This document shows, in pieces, positions 44,486 to 54,025 of a stretch of DNA of 64,000 nucleotides. A model generated the notes under the pieces. That model saw only the letters and a list, made by a program, of their open reading frames with translations. It made no database searches and was not told the origin of the DNA. This stretch comes from Ch128b sp964527925 (GTDB lineage Bacteria > Bacteroidota > Ignavibacteria > Ch128b): assembly GCA_964527925.1 (NCBI GenBank), contig CAZGQO010000002.1, positions 204,409-268,408 on the forward strand, written 5' to 3'. Within the stretch, counting starts at the first letter, position 1. Every line of letters starts with the position of its first letter. A program made the translations under genes and the position numbers.

Positions 44486-47016
44486 CTAAAAAAATATTTT
44501 TTCAAATTATTGGAATAGCTCTATTTAATTCTTTATTCGCCTTTCAACAAATTGATACTATTTCAATCCAGGATACATCAAAAAAGAAATCTTCTATTGA
44601 TGATGTGATTTTCTACACTTCATCCGACTCAATAATTTATGATATTAAAAACAGAATGATGTTTTTGAATGGGAAAGCTAATATCAAATACAAAACAATG
44701 GAACTAAAGTCGGAAAAGATTGAAATCAATTGGTCTACGAATATCTTAAAAGCTACTGGTAAAGTTGGCAGAGATACCGTTGATTCCAATAAAACTATTT
44801 TAATTAATCCTCCAATTCTAAGTGATGCTGGTGAAGAGTATCGTGGAACTGAGATTAAGTATAATTTTCGAACTCAACAAGGTTCTATATCTCACGCAGA
44901 ATCTGAAACGGATGGTCAACGATACATCGGTGAAAAAGTCAAAAAAATTGAAAGTAAAACTTACCTGGTGAGAGATGGAATCTACACAACCTGCAATGCA
45001 GAAGAACCACACTTTTATTTTTATTCACCTGAGATGAAAATAATTCAACAGAATCAAATCATCGCAAAGTGGATCTGGTTTTACACAGCTGATATCCCTT
45101 TCCCTGTTCCATTACCATTTGCTGTTTTTCCAAATCAATCTGGGAGAAGAAGTGGGATCATCACTCCAACTTTTGGTTACCGACAGGATTTAGGCAGATA
45201 TTTAAGTCACCTCGGATATTTCTGGGCAATTAGTGATTACATGGATCTCGCTGTTTTTGGTGATTTTTATACTCGTGGCGGTTATGCAATTAATTCAAGA
45301 TATCGATACATTAAACGGTATAGCTTCAATGGTCAGTTAGAACTTTCTTATGTTGATAATGATTACGGCGAACCAACTGACCCTGATTATTCAAAAAGAA
45401 AAGAATACAGAATTTTATATCTTCATAATCAAGAAATAAGTCCAACATCACGACTTAATGTAAATCTTAACTTCCTGTCGAACTCATACTTTCAAAACAA
45501 AAGTTCGAATCTACAGGAAATACTCAATGACCAGATAAACTCGTCAGCTAATTTCTCAAAAAATTTTGAAGATGAAGGGATTAATCTTTCTGTTTACTAC
45601 AGCAGAACGCAAAATTTAAGAACCGGAAACATTAATGAAAATCTTCCTGATTTGAGAATTTCATTTCAACCTTTTTATCCTTTCAAAAAAGATATCAAGA
45701 AAAAAATAAAAGAAGGCGGATTACTTGAAGAAAAATGGTATGAAAAAATTGGTATCAATTATAGTTTTCAACTTTCAAACAGACGAGAAATTGTCAATCG
45801 AAATGTAAAAGTTAGAGGCGGAGCAAATCATCAGGCTTCGGCTTATATTTCTAACAGATTCGGACATTTCAATGTAAACTATTCACTGAACTACACAGAA
45901 AACTGGTACAACAAACGAATTGAAAAACTTGCACTTATCAGCTCAACTGGACAGGATTCTATCGTTACAAATGATATAAAGAAAATTAGTGCTGTTAGAA
46001 CTTTCAGATTTAGTATTGGTGTGAACACGAAACTCTATGGAATTGCTCGTCCAAATATTCTTGGTATTACTGCATTTCGTCACACACTTACTCCTTCTTT
46101 GAGTTATAATTATCAACCAGATTTTTCAAAACCATTCTGGGGGTATTATGGAACTTATATCAATTCAAGGGGAGAAACAGTAAAGTACAGTTTTTATGAG
46201 AGAGAGATTTTTGGAGGACCGGGCATTGGAGAAGTACAAAGTCTCGGCCTAAACATCGGAAATAATTTTGAAATGAAACTTAAATCATCAAAATCAGATA
46301 CATCACAACAGGAAAGAAAAATTCAATTGATGAACTTGAGTGCAAGTGCTTCATACAACTTTGCGGCAAGTGAGTTCAAACTTTCTCAAATCAATGTTGG
46401 ATTCTTTTCGAATGTAGGAACTTTCTTCAGTTTTAATGGCGGCTTATCATACGACCCTTATGTTTATGATAAAGAAAAAAGGACAAGAGTAAATAAACTA
46501 ATGATTAGTGAAGGTACTGGACTTGCTCGCTTGACAAATTTTTATCTAACATTTAATCTTAGTTTGTCCGGAGAACAATTGAAGTCCCCCAAAAAAGATA
46601 AACAAGCAGAAGATACAACTGAAATTGAAGAGACAACTCCAATAAGTTTTAATCAACGAACAATGATGCAAGATATTCCAGATTATTCTATCCCGTGGAA
46701 TTTATCGATCGGTTTTTCTTATTCAGAAAACAGAACTAATCCCGATATGATTTTTAAGTCGTCAAGTATGAATTTTGCACTAAGTTTTAATCTAACAAGT
46801 CAATGGAAATTTTCTATTAACGGCGGTTACGATTTCAATCAAAAACAACTAACTGCACCGACCGTAAGAATCAGTCGAGATCTGCATTGCTGGAATATGA
46901 ATTTTGATTGGAATCCAATTGGTTTTTATCGTGGATATAGACTGGAGATAAGAGTCAAGGCTCCTCAGTTACAGGATATTAAAATTACTAAACAAGGTGG
47001 AATTTACACTCGTTAA
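44482..47016 (+). CDS. lptD: LPS-assembly protein LptD-like outer-membrane protein
   Basis: An 844-residue protein. Signal peptide about 1-21; OstA/LptA-like jelly roll at about 40-170 (DSIIYDIKNRMMFLNGKANIKYKTMELKSEKIEINWSTN in short blocks of the LptA type), then a long barrel with GRRSGIITPTFGYRQDLGRYLSHLGYFWAISDYMDLAVFGDFY, the strongest LptD-like stretch. Cys in TTCNAEEPH and LHCWNM occur, though the classical LptD disulfide pattern is not obvious. It transports lipopolysaccharide to the cell surface with LptE. Implies an LPS-bearing outer membrane. Confidence 0.85.
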   Translation: MTKKIFFQIIGIALFNSLFAFQQIDTISIQDTSKKKSSIDDVIFYTSSDSIIYDIKNRMMFLNGKANIKYKTMELKSEKIEINWSTNILKATGKVGRDTVDSNKTILINPPILSDAGEEYRGTEIKYNFRTQQGSISHAESETDGQRYIGEKVKKIESKTYLVRDGIYTTCNAEEPHFYFYSPEMKIIQQNQIIAKWIWFYTADIPFPVPLPFAVFPNQSGRRSGIITPTFGYRQDLGRYLSHLGYFWAISDYMDLAVFGDFYTRGGYAINSRYRYIKRYSFNGQLELSYVDNDYGEPTDPDYSKRKEYRILYLHNQEISPTSRLNVNLNFLSNSYFQNKSSNLQEILNDQINSSANFSKNFEDEGINLSVYYSRTQNLRTGNINENLPDLRISFQPFYPFKKDIKKKIKEGGLLEEKWYEKIGINYSFQLSNRREIVNRNVKVRGGANHQASAYISNRFGHFNVNYSLNYTENWYNKRIEKLALISSTGQDSIVTNDIKKISAVRTFRFSIGVNTKLYGIARPNILGITAFRHTLTPSLSYNYQPDFSKPFWGYYGTYINSRGETVKYSFYEREIFGGPGIGEVQSLGLNIGNNFEMKLKSSKSDTSQQERKIQLMNLSASASYNFAASEFKLSQINVGFFSNVGTFFSFNGGLSYDPYVYDKEKRTRVNKLMISEGTGLARLTNFYLTFNLSLSGEQLKSPKKDKQAEDTTEIEETTPISFNQRTMMQDIPDYSIPWNLSIGFSYSENRTNPDMIFKSSSMNFALSFNLTSQWKFSINGGYDFNQKQLTAPTVRISRDLHCWNMNFDWNPIGFYRGYRLEIRVKAPQLQDIKITKQGGIYTR

Positions 47017-47027
47017 GGGATTAAACA

Positions 47028-47516
47028 ATGAAAGAATATTTGATTGATGGGAATAATGTAATTCACTCAAATATCGAGTGGAAAAAGCTCTTTGACGAAG
47101 ACAAAGAAAGATCAAAAAATTTATTGGTTCAAAAAATTGTTGACCATTTTAAAGATTCAAGAAATAAAGCAACAATATTTTTTGATGGATTTAATTTTGT
47201 TCATTCCCATTCGAATGTTAGTCACAATGTGAGTATTAAACACGCAAGAAATAAATCTGCCGATGAAACTATTTTAATCAACATTGAAAAATCACAAAAC
47301 CCACAAAATTTAATTGTGATTACTTCCGATTTAGAACTTCAACGAAAAGCAAGATTAAGGTACTGCACAGTAATTTCATCTGATGATTTTATCAAACAAC
47401 TTGAGAATCGAAAAGTTACAAACCTTGAAAAACCTGATGAACTCAACAAAAATGAAGTTAAGGCCTGGTTAAAAATTTTCTCTCAATCTAAAAGTAAAGA
47501 AGATGAAAATGGCTAA
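47028..47516 (+). CDS. NYN-domain (YacP-like) nuclease family protein
   Basis: A 162-residue protein with a PIN/NYN fold: EYLIDGNNVIHS, IFFDGFNFVHS, ARNKSADETILINIE and VITSDLELQRKAR supply the acidic residues of the metal site. YacP/Rae1 homologues cut mRNA at the ribosome; whether this one does is not known. It begins 11 bp after LptD, so it is in the same operon, and converges on the RNase E/G gene. Confidence 0.86.
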   Translation: MKEYLIDGNNVIHSNIEWKKLFDEDKERSKNLLVQKIVDHFKDSRNKATIFFDGFNFVHSHSNVSHNVSIKHARNKSADETILINIEKSQNPQNLIVITSDLELQRKARLRYCTVISSDDFIKQLENRKVTNLEKPDELNKNEVKAWLKIFSQSKSKEDENG

Positions 47517-47541
47517 TCGAAAAAATGATTTCTGAATTCAA

Positions 47542-49119
47542 TTAATATTCAGTTGTTATATCTTTCCCAGTTACTGGATCAAAAAATTTAAACTCTTCAA
47601 CTTTTAGCGATACATCAAGTTCGACCTTCAACAAGACTCGATATTTCAAACTCCACAAAATATATTTTGGGATAAAGCCTTTTAGAATCTCGTTTTCGAG
47701 GAAAGGATTAATTTTCAAAACAACTTTTGGTAAGAATTTTCCAAGCTTAAATTTCCTTAACCAGTGTTCAATATCTTTCAACAGGTTTTCTTTTGAAATT
47801 AAGATTCCAGTTCCTCCGCATGTAGGACAAACATCCCTTGTTCGTTGAAAAATACTTTTACGTACTCTTTGCCTTGTAATTTGAACAAGTCCAAATTCTG
47901 TCATTGGTAAAATCGAAACTTTTGCCCTGTCTTTTCGAAATTCTTTTTTCAATTCATCGAAAACTTTTTTCTTGTTTTTTTCTTCTTCAAGATCAATGAA
48001 ATCAATAATTATTATTCCCCCGATGTCTCTCAGTCTTACCTGTCGACAAATTTCTCTTGCAGCTTCCAGATCAATTTTCAAAGAATTTTGTTCTTGATTC
48101 ATCGATGCTGCATATTTACCTGTATTTACATCTATAACAGTCATTGCTTCGGTTTGATCAATCACTATATGCCCGCCGCTTGGAAGAGAGACCTTCCTTG
48201 ACATTGCAATCCGAATTAGAGGTTCAATTTCGAATACATCAAATATTGGTTCTTTACCTCGATATAGCTCAACTCTATCTTCAAGTTCTGGATGAACCTG
48301 ATGTAAATAATCTTTCAATTGCTTGTAAATTCTTTTTGAATCAACCACAATCTTTGAAACTTCATAATTGAAAAGATCCCGAATAACACTTGATGTTGTA
48401 CTTGCATCTTTATAAATAAGAGCCGGAGCCTTTTCATTTTTTATTGCTTGCTCAATTTCTTTCCATGTATTCAGTAGTCGATTTAGTTCTTCTTTGATTG
48501 TCTCTTCATCTTCATTAGCTGCAATCGTTCTAATGATTGCACCAAATCCCTCAGGAATCATAGAACGAACAATTTTTCTTAGTCTGCGTCTTTTTCTTTG
48601 ATCATAAATTTTCTTCGATACACCAATTTTATTGTCAAAAGGAAGAAGAACAAGAAATCGGCCTGGTAGTGTTATACGAGTGGTTACACGAAAACCTTTG
48701 TTTCCAACCGGTTCTTTTGTTACCTGAACGAGAATTTCTTTCCCTTTTTCAATTCTTGGAATGTTGGGAATTGTCCTTTGATATTTTTGTTGATTGGTCA
48801 GATCTGGTTTATGACTATTAGTTTCTACTTCTTCCTCATCGAGATCAACATCTGAATCTTCATCACCGAGAAGTGAATTCAACTCTTCAATTTTTGAATC
48901 AATATCAGAGAAATGAAGGAAAGCATCCTGTTTATGACCAACATCGATAAAAGCTGCTTTTATACCGGGAATTATCTTAGCCACTCGCCCAAGATAAATA
49001 TCCCCAACTGAACGTTGTGAATTTTCTTCTTCTACAAAATACTCTGTAAGCAAACCATCTTCTGTTATAGCAATACGCGTTTCGTCTGAACTCGCATTGA
49101 TGATTATTTCTTTTTTCAT
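47542..49119 (-). CDS. rng: ribonuclease E/G family protein
   Basis: A 525-residue endoribonuclease, RNase G-sized. S1 domain with GDIYLGRVAKIIPGIKAAFIDVG interrupted by an acidic insert (about 85-110), 5'-sensor region, DNase I-like domain with TEAMTVIDVNTGKY and GGIIIIDFIDLEEE giving the catalytic Asp residues, and the zinc-link CPTCGGTG. The small domain follows; there is no E. coli-type degradosome tail. ATG 49119. It processes rRNA and mRNA; being next to pnp is fitting. Single gene with its own 5' region. Confidence 0.95.
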   Translation of the reverse strand: MKKEIIINASSDETRIAITEDGLLTEYFVEEENSQRSVGDIYLGRVAKIIPGIKAAFIDVGHKQDAFLHFSDIDSKIEELNSLLGDEDSDVDLDEEEVETNSHKPDLTNQQKYQRTIPNIPRIEKGKEILVQVTKEPVGNKGFRVTTRITLPGRFLVLLPFDNKIGVSKKIYDQRKRRRLRKIVRSMIPEGFGAIIRTIAANEDEETIKEELNRLLNTWKEIEQAIKNEKAPALIYKDASTTSSVIRDLFNYEVSKIVVDSKRIYKQLKDYLHQVHPELEDRVELYRGKEPIFDVFEIEPLIRIAMSRKVSLPSGGHIVIDQTEAMTVIDVNTGKYAASMNQEQNSLKIDLEAAREICRQVRLRDIGGIIIIDFIDLEEEKNKKKVFDELKKEFRKDRAKVSILPMTEFGLVQITRQRVRKSIFQRTRDVCPTCGGTGILISKENLLKDIEHWLRKFKLGKFLPKVVLKINPFLENEILKGFIPKYILWSLKYRVLLKVELDVSLKVEEFKFFDPVTGKDITTEY

Positions 49120-49429
49120 ATGTGAATAAAAACCCTTTGTTAGTTATTAAATTTAATATTTTAAAAACCCAATTATGTAAATTCAATAGAATACAATTTT
49201 TTACTTCCTGAAAAATCGAAGGTGAGTTCAACTTTTCAGAAAATAAGAATATCCCGTGTATAAAATTATATTTAAATTCTGGTACAAAAATAGAATAGAA
49301 AAACTTTTTTAAGCTAAGTGATAGATGATTTAATGTGGATATGTTAGATAGAAGCTTAGATTGAAGCTTCTTAAAAACTTTTTTTACTTTTTTTATTCGA
49401 TTTCCAAACTCATCGCTTATGTTATAAAA
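49120..49429. other. gene-free leader upstream of rng
   Basis: About 310 bp between the pnp terminator hairpin and the rng start. A long open frame crosses it on the minus strand (48977-49555) but overlaps the rng coding start out of frame and has a low-complexity Phe/Lys/Asn composition, so it is not a gene. It presumably holds the rng promoter and a long leader, but I see no clear motif. Confidence 0.6.
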
Positions 49430-49466
49430 TAAAAAATATGGAAAAACTTTTGAAAAGTTTTTCCAT
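49430..49466 (-). terminator. terminator of the rimP-to-pnp operon
   Basis: A 29-base perfect inverted repeat (ATGGAAAAACTTTT / AAAAGTTTTTCCAT around one base, 49438-49466), followed on the minus strand by ATTTTTTATTTTAT. It lies 107 bp after the pnp stop. Confidence 0.8.
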
Positions 49467-49572
49467 AACTTATTAAAGAAAACTAAAATTGATGTCCTGA
49501 AAAAATTATCTATCCTTTCATTACACTTCAAATACGTTACTTTATAATAACTCATAAAAAACTTCTACATAA

Positions 49573-51702
49573 TCATTCTTTCGGTTTAGGTGTTTGTTTG
49601 GTTTGAGGAATTGGTATCAATATTTTTCTACTGAAAACTAATCTGCCATTATCTTCAATTTTAATAAGCTTCACATCGATCTTTTCACCGACTTTGAAGT
49701 AATCTTCAACTTTATTCACTTTCTTATGATCTATTTGAGAAATATGTAATAAACCTTCAACACCTGGTGCAATCTCAACAAAAGCACCAAAATCAACAAT
49801 TTTTTTAACCGTTGCTTTATAAACTTTACCAATCTGCGGTGGTTCGGTTAATAATCTAATTCTTGAAATTGCTTCTTCAATTCCTTCTTCACTTGTTGAT
49901 GCAATGTTCACTACACCATCTTCCTCAATTGCAATTTCAGTTTTGGTGTCTCTTTGAATTGATTGAATGATTTTTCCACCTGGACCTATAACAGCACCAA
50001 TTTTATCAATTGGAATTTTAACTTGAACAAGGTGAGGTGCATATTTTGATATTTGTGATCTAGGTGCTGAAAGAGTTTCGTTCATCTTTGAAAGAATGAA
50101 CATTCTTCCTTCTTTCGCCTGAGCAAGTGCTTCTTCCATAATCTCGTAGGAAATTCCCATGACTTTTATATCCATCTGAAAACCAGTAATTCCATCTTCT
50201 GTACCAGCAACTTTGAAATCCATATCACCGAGATGATCTTCATCACCAAGAATATCACTCAATATTTTATAATTATTTCCTTCGAGAATTAAGCCCATTG
50301 CAATTCCTGCAACAGGTTTTTTGAGAGGAACACCACCATCCATCAACGCAAGTGAACCCGCGCAAACGGTTGCCATTGAAGACGAACCATTCGATTCAAG
50401 AATATCAGAGACAACCCTAATTGTGTATGGAAAATCTTCATCTTTTGGTAACAAATTCTTAAGAGATCTTTCTGCAAGATTTCCATGACCAATCTCTCTT
50501 CTGCCAGGTCCAGTATATCTTCCAATCTCGCCAACACTGAATGCCGGGAAATTATAATGGAGCATGAATTTTTTGGTTGTCTCTTCTGGCAATAAACCTT
50601 CCACAAGCTGCTCATCTAATTTAGTACCAAGAGTGAGAGTTGCTAAACTTTGAGTTTCTCCTCTTGTAAATAAAGCTGAACCATGAGTTCTTGGTAAAAG
50701 TCCAACTTCACAATAGATTGGTCTGATGTCTTTTGTACCTCTGCCATCAAGTCGAACACCTTCTTCGAGAATCATTTTTCGCATCAATTCCCGTTCGAGA
50801 TCATGAATTGCTGTTTTAATCAGAAATTCTCGTTCTGGAAATTTTTCCTTTAAAGCTTCAAGAGTTTCTTGACTGATAGTTTTTAAGTTGTTTCTTCGAA
50901 TTTCTTTTGAAGAAGGTGTGTGAATAACCTGGTTTATTTTATCATAACACAATTCACGAACGGATTTAATAATTTCCTCTTCTTCGGGAATGGTTACGAC
51001 TTCTTTTTTAGATTTACCAACCTCTTCGACCAGTTCTTTCTGAAGTGCAACAAGTTGTTTGATTTGTTCATGAGCAAATTTAATTGCTTCAAGCATTGTG
51101 GCTTCAGAAACTTCTTTAGCTTCGCCTTCGACCATCAAAATTGAGTCTTCAGTTCCAGCTACAACTATTTCTAATTTAGCATCTTCAATTTCTTTATAAG
51201 TTGGATTGACAATAAATTTATCTCCAACAAGGCAAACTCTAACTTCACCAACAGGACCTTCGAAAGGAATATCAGAGATTGCCAATGCTGCTGAAGCACC
51301 AACCGCACCAATCACATCAGGATCATGTTCTTGATCAGAAGAATAAACTTGAACAATCACCTGTGATTCGTTCATATAACCTTTTGGAAAAAGCGGTCGA
51401 ATCGGTCGATCAATTAACCTTGCGGAAAGAATTTCTTTTTCGGTAGGTTTCCCTTCTCGCTTTATAAATCCACCAGGGATTTTTCCAACAGCAGAATATT
51501 TTTCTCTGTATTCAACAGAGAGTGGAAGAAAATCCTGACCGACAACGGCTTCATCGGCAGCGACAGCAACGGCGAGAACTTTTGTATCGCCGTAGCTTAC
51601 CATAACAGCACCGTTTGCCTGTCTTGCGAATCTACCCGCTTCAAGCGAGAAAGTCTTTCCGTTTATTTCAATTTCTTTTAAAACAATCATGTTCGTAACC
51701 AT
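49573..51702 (-). CDS. pnp: polyribonucleotide nucleotidyltransferase
   Basis: About 709 residues, counted from ATG 51702, one base after the rpsO stop; ATG 51690 is an alternative, and the frame extending to 51750 overlaps rpsO and is unlikely. Two RNase PH domains (GRFARQANGAVMVSYGDTKVL; MILEEGVRLDGRGTKDIRPI and DGGVPLKKPVAGIAMGL), a KH domain (DKIGAVIGPGGKIIQSI) and an S1 domain (GKVYKATVKKIVDFGAFVEI). Phosphorolytic 3'-5' exonuclease in RNA turnover. Last gene of the operon, followed by the hairpin at 49430-49466. Confidence 0.98.
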   Translation of the reverse strand: MVTNMIVLKEIEINGKTFSLEAGRFARQANGAVMVSYGDTKVLAVAVAADEAVVGQDFLPLSVEYREKYSAVGKIPGGFIKREGKPTEKEILSARLIDRPIRPLFPKGYMNESQVIVQVYSSDQEHDPDVIGAVGASAALAISDIPFEGPVGEVRVCLVGDKFIVNPTYKEIEDAKLEIVVAGTEDSILMVEGEAKEVSEATMLEAIKFAHEQIKQLVALQKELVEEVGKSKKEVVTIPEEEEIIKSVRELCYDKINQVIHTPSSKEIRRNNLKTISQETLEALKEKFPEREFLIKTAIHDLERELMRKMILEEGVRLDGRGTKDIRPIYCEVGLLPRTHGSALFTRGETQSLATLTLGTKLDEQLVEGLLPEETTKKFMLHYNFPAFSVGEIGRYTGPGRREIGHGNLAERSLKNLLPKDEDFPYTIRVVSDILESNGSSSMATVCAGSLALMDGGVPLKKPVAGIAMGLILEGNNYKILSDILGDEDHLGDMDFKVAGTEDGITGFQMDIKVMGISYEIMEEALAQAKEGRMFILSKMNETLSAPRSQISKYAPHLVQVKIPIDKIGAVIGPGGKIIQSIQRDTKTEIAIEEDGVVNIASTSEEGIEEAISRIRLLTEPPQIGKVYKATVKKIVDFGAFVEIAPGVEGLLHISQIDHKKVNKVEDYFKVGEKIDVKLIKIEDNGRLVFSRKILIPIPQTKQTPKPKE

Positions 51703-51703
51703 T

Positions 51704-51970
51704 TTACTTTCTAATGTTAAGTTCTTCAATAATTTTTCGATATCTTTCAATATCCTTTTTCATTAAGTAGTTTAGTAGACGTCTTCTTTTGCCAACCATT
51801 TTAAGAAGACCCATTCGTGAATGGTTATCTTTTTTGTGTTCATCAAAGTGTTTGGATAAATCGTTTATACGTGCAGTTAGAATTGCAATTTGAACTTCTG
51901 GTGAACCAGTATTTTTTTCACTGCCACCATATTTCAAGATGATTTCCTTTTTTTGCTCTTTTGTTAACAT
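51704..51970 (-). CDS. rpsO: 30S ribosomal protein S15
   Basis: An 88-residue ribosomal protein with TGSPEVQIAILTARINDLSKHFDEHKKDNHSRMGLLKMVGKRRRLLNYL in order, the S15 hallmark. It binds 16S rRNA helix 22 and often represses its own translation through its leader. Preceded by a 63-bp gap after ribF and followed directly by pnp, as in most bacteria. Confidence 0.99.
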   Translation of the reverse strand: MLTKEQKKEIILKYGGSEKNTGSPEVQIAILTARINDLSKHFDEHKKDNHSRMGLLKMVGKRRRLLNYLMKKDIERYRKIIEELNIRK

Positions 51971-52033
51971 ATGATTTACTCCTTTCTTTAATGTAATACC
52001 AGTCTGAACCAGTATTAATTGTTAAAAATAATG

Positions 52034-52981
52034 TTATAGATCTGACAAATTATATGGATCGAATCGTTTGAAACACTCTTTTTTATCAAGTAAAAGTTGA
52101 TTTTTAAGTTCATCAATCGATTCAAATTTTTTCTCTTCTCTCAATCTATCTACAAATTTAACTCTTATATAATTGTCATAGATGTTTTCATCAAAAAAGA
52201 AAATGTGAACTTCAGGAATAAGTTCTGTAGTATTATTGAAAGTTGGTCTAAAGCCAATATTCATCATACCATAATAATCTTTTTCTAAAACATCAACTTC
52301 AACAAAATAAACACCTCTCGCAGGAATCAGTTTATCTTTGTTTTCAACTTGAATATTAGCTGTTGGAATTCCGATGACAGCACCTCGCTGAGATCCTTTG
52401 ACAACTCTCCCGCTTAGTTCATATTTCTTACCAAGCATTTGGTTGGCAATTTTAATGTCGCCATTCATCAAAAATTTTCTAATTCTGGTGCTGCTAATTT
52501 TTGAACCTTCAAACATTAGTGGTTCAACTTTTACGACATGGAAATTATATTCCTTCCCAAGATCTATGAGCTGTTCTGGAGTACCTTCTCGATTTCTGCC
52601 AAAATGATGATCAGAACCAACTACAATTGTATGCGAACCAATTTTAGCAATTAAATATTCTTTGATAAAGGTTTTGAAATCAATTTGAGAAAATTCTTTT
52701 GTGAATTTGATTACAAGTACATTTTCAACACCAAGATAGCTTAGATACTTCAGCTTTTCTTCAAGTGTTGAAAGAATTTTTATTGAATTATTTTTTGAGA
52801 GAACTATTTGCGGATGTGGATCAAAAGTAATGACAATATTACGACATTTATTTTCAACAGAGTGATAAATCATCTCATTAATTATTTTCTGATGACCAAG
52901 ATGCACTCCATCGAAAGTTCCTACAGTTAAAACTGTATTCTCGTCTCTTACAATTTCATTTATGTCGTGATAGATGTTCAT
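52034..52981 (-). CDS. ribF: bifunctional riboflavin kinase / FAD synthetase
   Basis: A 315-residue enzyme making FMN and FAD. N-terminal nucleotidyltransferase domain with LTVGTFDGVHLGHQKII and STRIRKFLMNGDIKIANQMLGK; C-terminal riboflavin kinase domain with GIPTANIQVENKDKLIPARGVYFV and MNIGFRPTFN. Its ATG overlaps the truB stop by one base, so translation is coupled. Confidence 0.97.
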   Translation of the reverse strand: MNIYHDINEIVRDENTVLTVGTFDGVHLGHQKIINEMIYHSVENKCRNIVITFDPHPQIVLSKNNSIKILSTLEEKLKYLSYLGVENVLVIKFTKEFSQIDFKTFIKEYLIAKIGSHTIVVGSDHHFGRNREGTPEQLIDLGKEYNFHVVKVEPLMFEGSKISSTRIRKFLMNGDIKIANQMLGKKYELSGRVVKGSQRGAVIGIPTANIQVENKDKLIPARGVYFVEVDVLEKDYYGMMNIGFRPTFNNTTELIPEVHIFFFDENIYDNYIRVKFVDRLREEKKFESIDELKNQLLLDKKECFKRFDPYNLSDL

Positions 52982-53697
52982 CAGTTTGTGTTTGATTTAG
53001 CTAATGTTTTCAATTCTTTAATATTCAGTGCGTCTTCCAGAAAAAATTCACCAATTCTTGTTCTCTCAAGAGAAAACAAAAAAGCACCACAACCAAGTTC
53101 ATTACCAAGATCAGCAACAAGCGATCTGATATATGTTCCTTTTGAACAGGTTACAACAAAATCAGCAAATGGTGGATCATAGTTTAGAATTTCAAATTTA
53201 TGAACTGTTACTTTTCTTGGTTTAAGTTCTACCGATTTGCCTTTTCTTGCAAGTTCATAGGATCTTTTTCCGTTAATCCATATTGCCGAATATGCTGGTG
53301 GAATTTGTTCAATTTCACCAACAAACTTTTGTGCTTTTTCCTTAATTAAATCTAAAGTTAAGTAAGATACATCTTTTTCTTCTGAAGCTTGTTCAATTGT
53401 TTCCGCATCCATCGATGGGGTTGTTTTGCCGAAATAAATCTTTCCTCGATACTCTTTTATTTGATTTTGAAATTCTTCAATTCTCTTTGTCATTGAACCA
53501 GTACATAAGATTAAAAGTCCAGTTGCTTTCGGATCTAAAGTGCCAGCGTGTCCAACTTTTTTAATTTTCAAAATTCGTTTGACTTTATCGACAACTTTAA
53601 AGGAGGACCAATCAATTGGTTTATTAACTAAAATTACTGCGCCCTCATTAAAATCAATATTTTTCAAATGAATCGTTTTCTTTGTTATCATTTTCAT
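52981..53697 (-). CDS. truB: tRNA pseudouridine(55) synthase
   Basis: A 238-residue enzyme forming pseudouridine 55 in the T loop. VNKPIDWSSFKVVDKVKR, KVGHAGTLDPKATGLL with the catalytic Asp, IPPAYSAIWINGKRSYELARKG and TCSKGTYIRSLVADLG are all in place. The C-terminal PUA region is short. ATG 53697 or 53691; the start overlaps the end of rbfA by about 44 bp. Confidence 0.97.
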   Translation of the reverse strand: MKMITKKTIHLKNIDFNEGAVILVNKPIDWSSFKVVDKVKRILKIKKVGHAGTLDPKATGLLILCTGSMTKRIEEFQNQIKEYRGKIYFGKTTPSMDAETIEQASEEKDVSYLTLDLIKEKAQKFVGEIEQIPPAYSAIWINGKRSYELARKGKSVELKPRKVTVHKFEILNYDPPFADFVVTCSKGTYIRSLVADLGNELGCGAFLFSLERTRIGEFFLEDALNIKELKTLAKSNTN

Positions 53698-54025
53698 GAA
53701 TCTTTTTAATCAATCGGTTAATATTATCAACATAATCGAGAGTATCGTCATAGAAAAAAGAAAGTTCTGGGACACGGCGAATATTTAGTTTACCAGCTAA
53801 TTTTGATCTGAAATGTCCTTTTGCGTGATTTAATCTTTCGAGAGTAATTTTCCTTTTGTCCTGATCAAAAATTGAAATGTAGACTTTAGCATTCTGTAAA
53901 TCACCAGAGACCTTAACAGTTGTAATCGTAACAAATCCAAGTGCGGGATCATTTGTTTCCCGCAACAGAATCATACTCAACTCTTTCTTTATCAATTCAG
54001 CAACTTTTTCAGTTCTTACCGACAT
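53654..54025 (-). CDS. rbfA: ribosome-binding factor A
   Basis: About 123 residues from ATG 54025 (MSVRTEKVAELIKKELSMIL). KH-like fold with FVTITTVKVSGDLQNAKVYISIF and LNIRRVPELSFFYDDTLDY. A 30S maturation and cold-adaptation factor. It overlaps the 3' end of infB by 17 bp and the start of truB; the overlaps at both ends indicate tight operon coupling. Confidence 0.95.
   Translation of the reverse strand: MSVRTEKVAELIKKELSMILLRETNDPALGFVTITTVKVSGDLQNAKVYISIFDQDKRKITLERLNHAKGHFRSKLAGKLNIRRVPELSFFYDDTLDYVDNINRLIKKIHENDNKENDSFEKY

Noticed and set aside
48977..49555. 192-codon frame overlapping the start of rng
   Set aside because: It overlaps certain rng coding sequence out of frame, spans the pnp terminator hairpin, and has a low-complexity Phe/Lys/Asn composition.
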